A stretch of DNA of 12,181 bases, from the NCBI GenBank assembly GCA_964564165.1, contig CAZLZZ010000104.1, positions 1 to 12,181 of the forward strand, written 5' to 3'. Each line of letters opens with the position of its first letter. Position 1 is the stretch's first letter. Of the stretch, positions 1 to 5,632 are shown one piece after another. A program made the position numbers and the translations under genes. Under the pieces are notes generated by a model, which saw nothing but the letters and a program-made list of their open reading frames with translations, searched no databases and was not told where the DNA came from. The stretch comes from NORP309 sp964564165 (GTDB lineage Bacteria; Pseudomonadota; Gammaproteobacteria; Xanthomonadales; Marinicellaceae).

Positions 1-53
1 CCGATATGAGTCTTAAACAAAACTCGTGTCGGGTAGTTGGCTTTAGTCAACAC
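1..53. repeat. BIME copy 1 (paired inverted REPs), cut by window edge
   Basis: This is the right part of a 74-bp hairpin element seen complete at 596-669 and 2196-2269. It keeps the end of the left arm (CCGATATGAGT), the loop CTTAAACAAA and the whole right arm ending TTTAGTCAACAC. The right arm contains the REP unit, a GTAG tetranucleotide followed by the small hairpin TTGGC-TTTA-GTCAA. All 53 bases match copy 4 (2217-2269). It ends 19 bp before the RAYT gene, so it forms the upstream flank of that gene. Confidence 0.9.
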
Positions 54-72
54 AACAAACTACAATAAATAG

Positions 73-588
73 ATGATGAAACAGTTGTCACATTTTAGTG
101 AGGTAAACTCTTATCAATTTGTCACTTTCAGAACATTAGACAGTGTTGATGAATTTCTCTTGAGATTAAAAGCATCAAAGCCAGAAAAAGAGTCAATCAA
201 ACAAATGAAAATAGATGCTTATCTTGATACCTCAAAAAAGGGTCGGTATTTGAATGGAGAAATCATTGAACTTGTCATTGATCATTGCAAAAGTATGGAA
301 CCAGAATGTTACCAGTTAATATGCTTAAGTGTTATGCCCAACCATATTCATATATTGTTTGAGCAATACAAAGATTTAGGAGAGATTATTTATAAATTGA
401 AAGGTGGTTTGGCTTATAAAATCAATAAACAATTGAACCTAAAAGGCTCATTTTGGGAACGTGATTATTACGATAAAACCATACGCGATGAAAGACATTT
501 GAAAGCAACCTATGACTACATCGAAAACAATGCGCCAAAAGCCGGTCTTAAAGATGCAAAGAGTCGATTTTATAGTTGCTACGAATAA
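73..588 (+). CDS. REP-associated tyrosine transposase (RAYT), Y1_Tnp/IS200-like
   Basis: This 171-aa protein belongs to the single-domain Y1 (IS200/IS605-like) transposase superfamily, in the RAYT branch. The family binds REP hairpins and cuts and rejoins single-stranded DNA through a 5'-phosphotyrosine. The N-terminal strand 'YQFVTFRT' (about 14-21), the metal-binding HUH-type pair H91-I-H93 in MPNHIHILFE, 'FWERDYYDKTIRD' (about 127-139) and the tyrosine helix 'YDYIENNAPKAGL' (Y149 the probable nucleophile, Y147 nearby) are all visible. The length is usual for RAYTs. Two adjacent ATGs (73 and 76) are possible starts; no clear ribosome binding site is seen. BIMEs flank it 19 bp upstream and 7 bp downstream, the classic arrangement of a RAYT with its own REP family. 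It appears intact, and such enzymes are usually domesticated, single-copy proteins. Confidence 0.9.
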   Translation: MMKQLSHFSEVNSYQFVTFRTLDSVDEFLLRLKASKPEKESIKQMKIDAYLDTSKKGRYLNGEIIELVIDHCKSMEPECYQLICLSVMPNHIHILFEQYKDLGEIIYKLKGGLAYKINKQLNLKGSFWERDYYDKTIRDERHLKATYDYIENNAPKAGLKDAKSRFYSCYE

Positions 589-595
589 ACTAGAA

Positions 596-669
596 GTGTT
601 GACTAAAGCCAACTACCCGATATGAGTCTTAAATGAAACTCGTGTCGGGTAGTTGGCTTTAGTCAACAC
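596..669. repeat. BIME copy 2 (complete 74-bp inverted REP pair)
   Basis: Two 32-nt arms (596-627 and 638-669) are complementary around the 10-nt loop CTTAAATGAA. Only two arm positions depart from Watson-Crick pairing, and both are U-G wobbles in a + strand transcript. Each arm contains a REP: GTAG followed by a hairpin of TTGGC, TTTA loop and GTCAA, with an internal G-T pair. It starts 7 bp after the RAYT stop codon. The loop is shared with copy 3 and differs from copies 1 and 4. Confidence 0.92.
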
Positions 670-746
670 AAAATCTTAGAAAGAAAGTACATAAAACAAT
701 TAGTAGATTACATCTAAAAAACCAAATCCTGATAAGTTTTTTTAGT

Positions 747-821
747 TATTGTATTAAAAACAACACACCAAGAGTAGGTCTTAAAGATGTAAAGAGTCGG
801 TTTTACAGTAGGTGTCATTGA
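747..821 (+). pseudogene. Remnant of a second RAYT 3' end
   Basis: Frame 747-821 reads YCIKNN followed by TPRVGLKDVKSRFYSRCH and a TGA stop. It aligns without gaps to the RAYT C-terminus (YDYIENN, then APKAGLKDAKSRFYSCYE). In the last 20 residues 13 are identical, and by eye 45 of the last 60 coding bases match (759-818 against 526-585). The remnant stop is followed after 7 bp by BIME copy 3, the same spacing as between the intact RAYT stop and copy 2. The block therefore looks like an old duplication of RAYT 3' end plus BIME. Nothing upstream of 747 is convincingly homologous, so only the tail survives. Confidence 0.8.
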
Positions 822-828
822 TTAAAAA

Positions 829-902
829 GTGTTGACTATAGTCAACTTCCAGATATGAGCCTTAAATGAAACTCGTGTCGGGTAGTTGGCTTTAGTCAAC
901 AC
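829..902. repeat. BIME copy 3 (degenerate left arm)
   Basis: The right arm (871-902) is identical to those of the other copies, including GTAG-TTGGC-TTTA-GTCAA. The left arm has diverged: it begins GTGTTGACTATAGTCAACTTCC and has lost the complementary GTAG signature. The change makes a perfect 16-bp palindrome, GTTGACTATAGTCAAC (831-846). The loop CTTAAATGAA matches copy 2, which supports common origin by duplication with the neighbouring RAYT remnant. Only the right-arm REP looks intact. Confidence 0.85.
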
Positions 903-953
903 AGAATATTAATGAAAAATGTATTTCACATAGAGCTAAAGTGTTACACTCTC

Positions 954-1031
954 TATACTTGACAATATGAAAAACGAAATTTTCAAATAGGCAAAGATGA
1001 CTATATACAGCATTAATGCACGTATAATCAG
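954..1031 (+). repeat. 78-bp diverged direct repeat, copy A (upstream of EEP gene)
   Basis: This stretch aligns without gaps to 2301-2378 at about 59 of 78 positions by eye. Shared blocks include TATACTT, AATATGAAAA, GCAAA and GCATTAAT. Both copies follow a BIME and end shortly before the start of an otherwise unrelated gene. An AGTGTTACACT palindrome (940-950) lies just outside and is nearly conserved in the other copy. Function is unknown; a mobile promoter/leader segment or a decayed ancestral gene are possibilities. Confidence 0.65.
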
Positions 1032-1061
1032 TGGTAATATAACAATTTAGTAGGTACGTGT

Positions 1062-2015
1062 TTGGGGTCTAACAAAGTAACAGGTTTTTCTTTTTTTGGA
1101 ATAATGCAAGTTGGTTGCATTTTCATATTGGTATTTTCTGTGGTGCCATTTCTAGCACATTTCTATTGGTATCTGGAACTTCTCACACACTTCAGGCTTC
1201 AGTATTTGATACTTTCAGTAGTGTTTTTGGTATATTTTAAACTCTTAAAAAACAAAATATTTATAGCAGTCTCAATTGCTGTGTTTTTGATAAATACAGT
1301 ATTTGTAATACCGAGTTATATCAAAACGCAAAATCAAGAGGATGTGGCTAATGGTAAGACAATCAAACTATTTCACAGTAATGTTTTAACTTCTAATAAG
1401 CAATATTCAAAACTAATAGATCAGGTATATAGAGAAGAACCTCATGTTGTTATTTTGCAAGAGGTCAACAAATCATGGCTTGAAAGTCTTTCTCCCATTA
1501 AAGCCATTTATCAGTACTATATCGAACTACCTAGATCAGATAACTTTGGTATAGTTTTATTTAGTAAAATTCCAGTTTCTGAATACAAAATACATCGTTG
1601 GACTGATTTTGATTTACCGAGTATCGAAGCTAAACTTGTCTTGGATGGTGTTGCATTCTATATTATAGCAACTCACCCACTTCCACCAGTAAATAAAAAA
1701 TATTATGATGCGCGTAATTTGCAAATTAAATCAGTAGCAGATAGAGTTATGGAGATAGATACCGCAAAAATTGTAATCGGCGATCTCAATACGTCTACTT
1801 GGTCAGCTAACTACAAAGTTCTAGAGTCAGGGACAGGGCTTTTAAATGCTAGTAGAGGATTTGGCATAATTCCTACTTGGCCTACGAATTTAATGCCTTT
1901 GATGATCCCCATTGACCATTGTTTAGTTTCAAAACACTTTAACGTTGTCGGTGTAAAATCTGGAGAGGGCTTTGGTTCTGATCATTTGCCACTTATTGTC
2001 GAATTAGAGTTATGA
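1062..2015 (+). CDS. Membrane-anchored endonuclease/exonuclease/phosphatase (EEP) family protein
   Basis: The 317-aa protein starts with three hydrophobic segments (about residues 10-33, 45-62 and 65-86). A C-terminal EEP domain (about 100-317, PF03372 type) follows, which should face outside the cytoplasmic membrane. The catalytic signature of the fold is complete: N107 (FHSNVL), E134 (LQEV), H205 (ATHP), D241 and N243 (GDLN), D285-H286 (IDHC) and D307-H308 (SDHLP). The family hydrolyses phosphodiesters in DNA, RNA, phospholipids or inositol phosphates with a divalent metal; the substrate here cannot be told. It resembles the E. coli YafD-type group in layout. TTG at 1062, with AGG 7 bp upstream, keeps the first membrane segment whole; ATG at 1104 is an alternative. 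It stands alone between BIMEs with no operon partner. Confidence 0.85.
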   Translation: MGSNKVTGFSFFGIMQVGCIFILVFSVVPFLAHFYWYLELLTHFRLQYLILSVVFLVYFKLLKNKIFIAVSIAVFLINTVFVIPSYIKTQNQEDVANGKTIKLFHSNVLTSNKQYSKLIDQVYREEPHVVILQEVNKSWLESLSPIKAIYQYYIELPRSDNFGIVLFSKIPVSEYKIHRWTDFDLPSIEAKLVLDGVAFYIIATHPLPPVNKKYYDARNLQIKSVADRVMEIDTAKIVIGDLNTSTWSANYKVLESGTGLLNASRGFGIIPTWPTNLMPLMIPIDHCLVSKHFNVVGVKSGEGFGSDHLPLIVELEL

Positions 2016-2195
2016 GCAAGTTGTCTTATAATAATCCGCAATGTAGCTCCTCTCATCAGTTTTTGATTGGTGTTGGCAATAATCAAATAATCTTACAATG
2101 GTGAAAAGCCAACTTTGCTAGGTTAAAAACAATCTCATAAAAGCAAACAGTAATGATTCTTAAACTAAATTTACAGCTATTTTTGATATTGAAAA

Positions 2196-2269
2196 GTGTT
2201 GACTAAAGCCAACTACCCGATATGAGTCTTAAACAAAACTCGTGTCGGGTAGTTGGCTTTAGTCAACAC
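2196..2269. repeat. BIME copy 4 (complete 74-bp inverted REP pair)
   Basis: The arms at 2196-2227 and 2238-2269 enclose the loop CTTAAACAAA. It has the same orientation and the same two wobble positions as copy 2, and is identical to copy 1 over the 53 bases visible there. It separates the EEP and HNH genes. The preceding gap (2016-2195) shows no gene or clear terminator. Confidence 0.92.
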
Positions 2270-2300
2270 AAATCCATATTAAAAATATAAATAAAAGTGT

Positions 2301-2378
2301 TATACTTCATAATATGAAAACCAAAGTATTAAAATACGCAAATACGATGATATATGGCATTAATCCGTATATAATAAG
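2301..2378 (+). repeat. 78-bp diverged direct repeat, copy B (upstream of HNH gene)
   Basis: This is the partner of 954-1031, with about three quarters of positions identical without gaps. Read from the ATG at 2314 it is open for 23 codons (MKTKVLKYANTMIYGINPYI and three more residues, then TAG). In copy A the matching frame has a stop after seven codons but keeps related residues (TIYSINARIIS). It starts 31 bp after BIME copy 4 and ends 27 bp before the HNH start codon. Whether it is a regulatory leader, a tiny gene or debris cannot be decided from two copies. Confidence 0.6.
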
Positions 2379-2405
2379 AAGCTAGGCTCTTTTAGGAATA
2401 TATCT

Positions 2406-3101
2406 GTGAAATTTGAACTAGAGAAATTTAATAGGAATACAGATGAAAAGGAACTTTTAAAGGATTTAAAAAAAATTCATACTGCTCTAAAAAAGGATGG
2501 ATTAGCTTTGACTTACCGATCCTACAATGAAATTGGCAAGTATTCCTCAGCAACAATTTCAACACGATTTGGTTCATGGAACAAAGCTTTGTTACAGGCT
2601 GACCTAGGTCTTAATGAGGAAAAATCAGCATCAGATAGAGATTTGTTCTTAAATTTAGAAGATGTTTGGATGTCTCTTGGACGTCAGCCAGTATCAAGAG
2701 ATTTAGTTAAGCCACAATCCAAATATGGTAGCCAGATGTATAGTCATCGTTTTGGCGGATGGCGTAAAGCATTAGAAGCCTTTGTGGAATATATCAATGA
2801 AGATGAGATTACAAAGGATATTAAACATCAGCCTGTAGAAACCAATAACTTTACTAATAAAAAAGTATCAAAGAAAAGAAGAACAAATCGTAATATATCA
2901 GATAGGCTTCGCTTCTCAATTCTAATGAGGGATGGATTTACATGTCAATCATGTGGTGCCAATCCAACGAATACTCTCGGGGTAAAATTGCATGTTGATC
3001 ATATTATTCCTTGGTCCAAAGGTGGCGAAACTGAAGAGACGAATTTGCAAACAAAATGTAAACAGTGCAATTTAGGGAAAGGTAATGCATTTAACAAATA
3101 G
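2406..3101 (+). CDS. HNH endonuclease with two homing-endonuclease-associated repeats
   Basis: The 231-aa protein has two tandem DNA-binding-type repeats of the HNH_repeat/HEAR family (about 15-66 and 77-126). Each has the pattern [ST]xxxxxRFGxWxKAL: 'STRFGSWNKALL' and 'SHRFGGWRKALE'. A basic linker (KKVSKKRRTNR) leads to a C-terminal HNH nuclease with C180-C183, H196-V-D198-H199, N213 and C218-C221-N222. The four cysteines should bind structural zinc, and H199, N213 and N222 supply the ββα-metal active site. The start is GTG at 2406, preceded by AGGA with 8-bp spacing. Such proteins occur as free-standing homing endonucleases, in phages and in defence-type loci; no intron or modification partner is visible here, so the role is open. 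It is convergent with ilvA. Confidence 0.85.
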   Translation: MKFELEKFNRNTDEKELLKDLKKIHTALKKDGLALTYRSYNEIGKYSSATISTRFGSWNKALLQADLGLNEEKSASDRDLFLNLEDVWMSLGRQPVSRDLVKPQSKYGSQMYSHRFGGWRKALEAFVEYINEDEITKDIKHQPVETNNFTNKKVSKKRRTNRNISDRLRFSILMRDGFTCQSCGANPTNTLGVKLHVDHIIPWSKGGETEETNLQTKCKQCNLGKGNAFNK

Positions 3102-3222
3102 CTTAACATCAATTTAGTTCAACGGCCAATTTAAAGTGTCATTTATTTTGCATTTGCAAAAACATACTACTTTAAATCGTCGCAGAGTTAGTCGTAAATC
3201 AATTTTCAACTTTCAATTAAAC

Positions 3223-4479
3223 TCACATCATCATACTAAACAACTCAGGCTTGTCATTCAGATAATCACTATAAAACCCCAAATCTTTCATGCGTGTGAC
3301 CAAAGGTTCTAAATCTTCAACATGTTTAAGCTCAATACCAACAATAGCAGGGCCATGAGCGCGGTTGTGTTTTTTGTGGTATTGAAAATAAGTGATGTCG
3401 TCTTGTTCACCCAAAACTTCGGCGACAAACTCTTTAAGTGCGCCTGCCCGTTGTGGAAAACGCACCATGAAGTAATGTTTGAGACCACCATAGAGTAGGG
3501 CTTTTTCACGGATTTCTTCTATTCTCGTGATGTCGTTGTTGCTGCCACTTAAAATACAGACCACGGTTTTGCCTTTGATTTTATCGGCGTATTGTTCCAG
3601 TCCAGCCAGAGCCAATGCACCAGCGGGTTCTACCACAATGGCATCTTTGTTGTAGAGGTTGAGAATGGTTTGGCAAATTAAGCCATCATCTACTGTGATA
3701 ATGTCGTCTAGTTTATCTTTGCATTGCAAATAGGTCAGTTCTCCGACTTGTTGCACGGCAGCGCCATCGACAAAACCACTGATTTTGTCTAGTTTCACCG
3801 TTTTGCCTGCGGTAAATGCCGCTTGCATTGAGGCTGCTCCTTTGGGTTCTACGCCGATTATTTTGGTGTGTGGTGACAATTCTTTAAAAACAGCGCAGAT
3901 ACCAGAGGCCAACCCACCGCCACCAATAGGGATAAATATATAGTCAATTTGACTGTTTAGTTCCTGATGTTTCTCTAATATTTCTAATCCGATGGTTGCT
4001 TGACCTTCGATGATTTCAATGTCGTCAAAAGGTGGGATATACAGGTATTTATTGTCTTGGCAAAATTGTTTGGCAGCGAGTCCCGTTTCATCGAAAGTAT
4101 CACCAATCAGTTCGACCTTTACTTGCTGATTACCAAACATTTTGACCTGTTCAATTTTTTGATTGGGGGTGGTTATCGGCATAAATATCGTGCCTTTTAT
4201 GCCTAGTTTATTACAAGTATAAGCAACACCTTGTGCGTGATTGCCCGCGCTGGCGCAAACCACATGTTTGGCTTTCGGGTGCTGGGCAATTTTATTGTAA
4301 GCTCCGCGAATTTTGTACGATCTCACTTGCTGTAAATCTTCGCGTTTAAGGTGAATATTGGCAGCATAAATATTGGAATACTGTAAATTTTCCTGCAAGG
4401 GCGTGCGTTGCACAACTGCTGATATGCGTTGTTGTGCGGCTTTTATGTCTTCTATTGTTGGGCTTTGGGTTTGTTTCAT
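3223..4479 (-). CDS. ilvA: Threonine ammonia-lyase (threonine dehydratase), short form
   Basis: This PLP enzyme deaminates L-threonine to 2-oxobutanoate and ammonia, the committed step to isoleucine, in the cytoplasm. The 418-aa protein has a fold-II PLP domain (about 1-325): the Schiff-base lysine is K56 in 'SYKIRGAYN', 'SAGNHAQG' holds N80, the phosphate loop is GGGG (186-189), and 'SGSNND' (311-316) contacts the pyridine ring. A single ACT-like regulatory domain (about 330-418, starting 'GGLKHYFMVRFPQRAGALKEF') makes it the one-ACT, Bacillus/Corynebacterium-like form rather than the roughly 510-aa two-ACT E. coli form. Isoleucine feedback is expected from the family. It starts 5 bp after the yceH stop, so the two are probably co-transcribed. 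It lies beyond the ilvC gap, so attenuator control may not reach it. Confidence 0.95.
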   Translation of the reverse strand: MKQTQSPTIEDIKAAQQRISAVVQRTPLQENLQYSNIYAANIHLKREDLQQVRSYKIRGAYNKIAQHPKAKHVVCASAGNHAQGVAYTCNKLGIKGTIFMPITTPNQKIEQVKMFGNQQVKVELIGDTFDETGLAAKQFCQDNKYLYIPPFDDIEIIEGQATIGLEILEKHQELNSQIDYIFIPIGGGGLASGICAVFKELSPHTKIIGVEPKGAASMQAAFTAGKTVKLDKISGFVDGAAVQQVGELTYLQCKDKLDDIITVDDGLICQTILNLYNKDAIVVEPAGALALAGLEQYADKIKGKTVVCILSGSNNDITRIEEIREKALLYGGLKHYFMVRFPQRAGALKEFVAEVLGEQDDITYFQYHKKHNRAHGPAIVGIELKHVEDLEPLVTRMKDLGFYSDYLNDKPELFSMMM

Positions 4480-4484
4480 GTTTT

Positions 4485-5168
4485 CTAGTCTTCAACTTTT
4501 GATTCAAGTTTTTCAACCCGTTCTTCTAATTTTTTTAAACGGTTTAATAGGCTTTCTAATTCATTAATATTTCTTGTTGAGCTGTGCGAAGAGGGTATTT
4601 GATTGGCTATGGCTTGGGCTTGTTTTTGTTCAAATTTGACTTCGCCACACAATGTATGGGTGTATCTGTCTTCACGAGAACCCAATGCTTTGGGTGTTTG
4701 AATAACGTAAGAATCATCGCGATCAATCATTTCATCTAAAATGATTTTGATTTCATTTACATCATCAAAGTCAACCATGCGGTTGGTGCGAAGTTTTATG
4801 TCATTCAATGTTTGTGGTGCTCTCAGCATTAATACAGTCAGTATTGATTGTGTCTTTGTATCTAGTTTTAATTCAGTCATGACACGGTGAGTGATATGGT
4901 TGGCACGTCCCGCATAGTCAATACCTGCCAAATTTTTATCACGCAAAACATTAACTGTGTGTTCAACTTGTCCTTGGGTTAAATTCATCACTGGATCGCG
5001 GTTGGATTTTTGATTGCATGCCAATACCAATGAATTTAATGTCAACGGATAATTGTTAGGTGTGGTTAATTGCTTTTCCATCAGGCTTGCAACAACTCGT
5101 GCTTCTAGTTGGGTGAAGAATGTTTTTTCTTGTTTCTCTTTTGAAATGTTTTTTTGTTCAGTATTCAT
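4485..5168 (-). CDS. yceH: YceH family protein (UPF0502/DUF480)
   Basis: The 227-aa protein matches the YceH family, which folds as two winged helix-turn-helix domains. The signature stretch is at about 20-64: 'LEARVVASLMEKQLTTPNNYPL' continuing to 'ACNQKSNRDPVMNL'. The second winged-helix region (about 105-175) contains 'LMLRAPQTLNDIKLRTNRM' and 'GSREDRYTHTLCG', both familiar from the family. The C-terminus (about 200-227) is a heptad-like, charged coiled coil (LESLLNRLKKLEERVEKLES). The biochemical role of the family is not established; DNA binding is plausible from the fold. It sits directly before ilvA with a 5-bp gap. No strong ribosome binding site precedes its ATG. Confidence 0.88.
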   Translation of the reverse strand: MNTEQKNISKEKQEKTFFTQLEARVVASLMEKQLTTPNNYPLTLNSLVLACNQKSNRDPVMNLTQGQVEHTVNVLRDKNLAGIDYAGRANHITHRVMTELKLDTKTQSILTVLMLRAPQTLNDIKLRTNRMVDFDDVNEIKIILDEMIDRDDSYVIQTPKALGSREDRYTHTLCGEVKFEQKQAQAIANQIPSSHSSTRNINELESLLNRLKKLEERVEKLESKVED

Positions 5169-5193
5169 AGTTTTATTTTATTTTGTATTTTGT

Positions 5194-5226
5194 TTATCCA
5201 CAGATTACACGGATTACACGGATTTT
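5194..5226. repeat. TTATCCACAGATTACAC-type repeat with 9-bp tandem extension
   Basis: TTATCCACA (5194-5202) is a perfect match to the DnaA-box consensus. It leads into ATTACACGG repeated in tandem (5204-5212 and 5213-5221), then a T-rich run. The core TATCCACAGATTACAC recurs on the minus strand at 5611-5626, and TATCCACAGATTA recurs at 5574-5586. These copies flank the ATPase remnant. A dispersed intergenic repeat is more likely than a replication site, since only scattered boxes are present. Confidence 0.7.
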
Positions 5227-5227
5227 T

Positions 5228-5433
5228 TTAATCTAATGCATATTTATGTTTTAATTTTTCTATTTCTACGAGTATTTCATCAACTGTATCATTTATTTTG
5301 TACATTATTGATGTCTTACCGACTCGTCTTGGAGCAATATGAAGAATGTAGCCACCTGTTTCTATGCATCAAATATATTACCTATTAAACAAGGAAGTTC
5401 CCAGAAGTTTTTACCTTTTACGGACTTGTCCAA
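5228..5433 (-). pseudogene. Truncated, frameshifted P-loop ATPase remnant
   Basis: On the minus strand a TTG at 5433 opens DKSVKGKNFWELPCLIGNIFDA, which then hits TAG (5362-5364). Losing one base restores a second frame from 5365: IETGGYILHIAPRRVGKTS, then IMYKINDTVDEILVEIEKLK and HKYALD before TAA at 5228-5230. 'APRRVGKTS' (5309-5335) is a Walker A motif of the kind found near the N-terminus of STAND/Orc1-like AAA ATPases, which often begin 'VKGxNFxGR'. Those proteins run to several hundred residues; here about 68 codons are left, so most of the ATPase is gone and the tail after the Walker A may be a deletion junction. It is a remnant, not an expressed protein. The family assignment rests on the motif alone. 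Confidence 0.7.
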
Positions 5434-5456
5434 TTATAATGATTATCTTCTCACCT

Positions 5457-5531
5457 TTGACAAAATATTTTTTGTCAATATATAGACAAAATTATTTTTG
5501 TCATGGTCTTTGACAGAATATATTTTGTTAA
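5457..5531. promoter_or_regulatory. Three regularly spaced palindromes (TTGACAAAA / TTTTGTCAA)
   Basis: Three inverted repeats lie in tandem: 5457-5478 (TTGACAAAA and TTTTGTCAA), 5485-5502 (GACAAAA and TTTTGTC) and 5510-5531 (TTGACAGAA and TTTTGTTAA). Their centres are 26-27 bp apart. The sites also pair between units (TTTGTC at 5471-5476 with GACAAA at 5485-5490). They start 23 bp upstream of the ATPase remnant's start and look like an operator array for a dimeric regulator or a structured promoter. No regulator gene is in the window. Confidence 0.5.
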
Positions 5532-5572
5532 CTTGGTGTTTTTTTACGCATAAATATCAGCTTTACATATAT

Positions 5573-5627
5573 CTATCCACAGATTACTGGGTTAAACAAA
5601 TTTGAAATCTGTGTAATCTGTGGATAA
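5573..5627. repeat. 13-bp inverted repeat downstream of ilvC (TATCCACAGATTA)
   Basis: TATCCACAGATTA (5574-5586) and its reverse complement TAATCTGTGGATA (5614-5626) face each other across 27 bp, ending 6 bp beyond the ilvC stop codon. The right copy extends to a perfect DnaA-box match on the minus strand (5619-5627); the left is CTATCCACA, one mismatch. In the ilvC mRNA the arms could form a 3' hairpin, but no U-tract follows, so a canonical terminator is not supported. Confidence 0.65.
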
Positions 5628-5632
5628 ATGTT

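Noticed and set aside
2095..2120. AAAGCCAACT at 2106-2115, resembling part of a REP
   Set aside because: Only 10 bases match, with no GTAG and no partner arm, so chance is sufficient.
596..2269. BIMEs as integron attC sites with EEP and HNH genes as cassettes
   Set aside because: The ends GTTGACT/AGTCAAC do not fit the GTTRRRY core, no integrase is present, and the GTAG-hairpin units explain the elements as REPs.
3140..3165. TTTGC-ATTT-GCAAA as a terminator between HNH and ilvA
   Set aside because: The 5-bp stem is weak and no T-tract follows on either strand.
5053..5388. 111-aa + strand ORF
   Set aside because: It is antisense to the yceH start and runs through the repeat and the ATPase remnant; the low-complexity Phe/Leu/Tyr content is typical of a shadow frame.
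5194..5627. DnaA-box matches as a replication origin
   Set aside because: Only two perfect boxes over 430 bp, no dnaA/dnaN/gyrB or rep gene nearby, and the boxes are part of a longer repeat.
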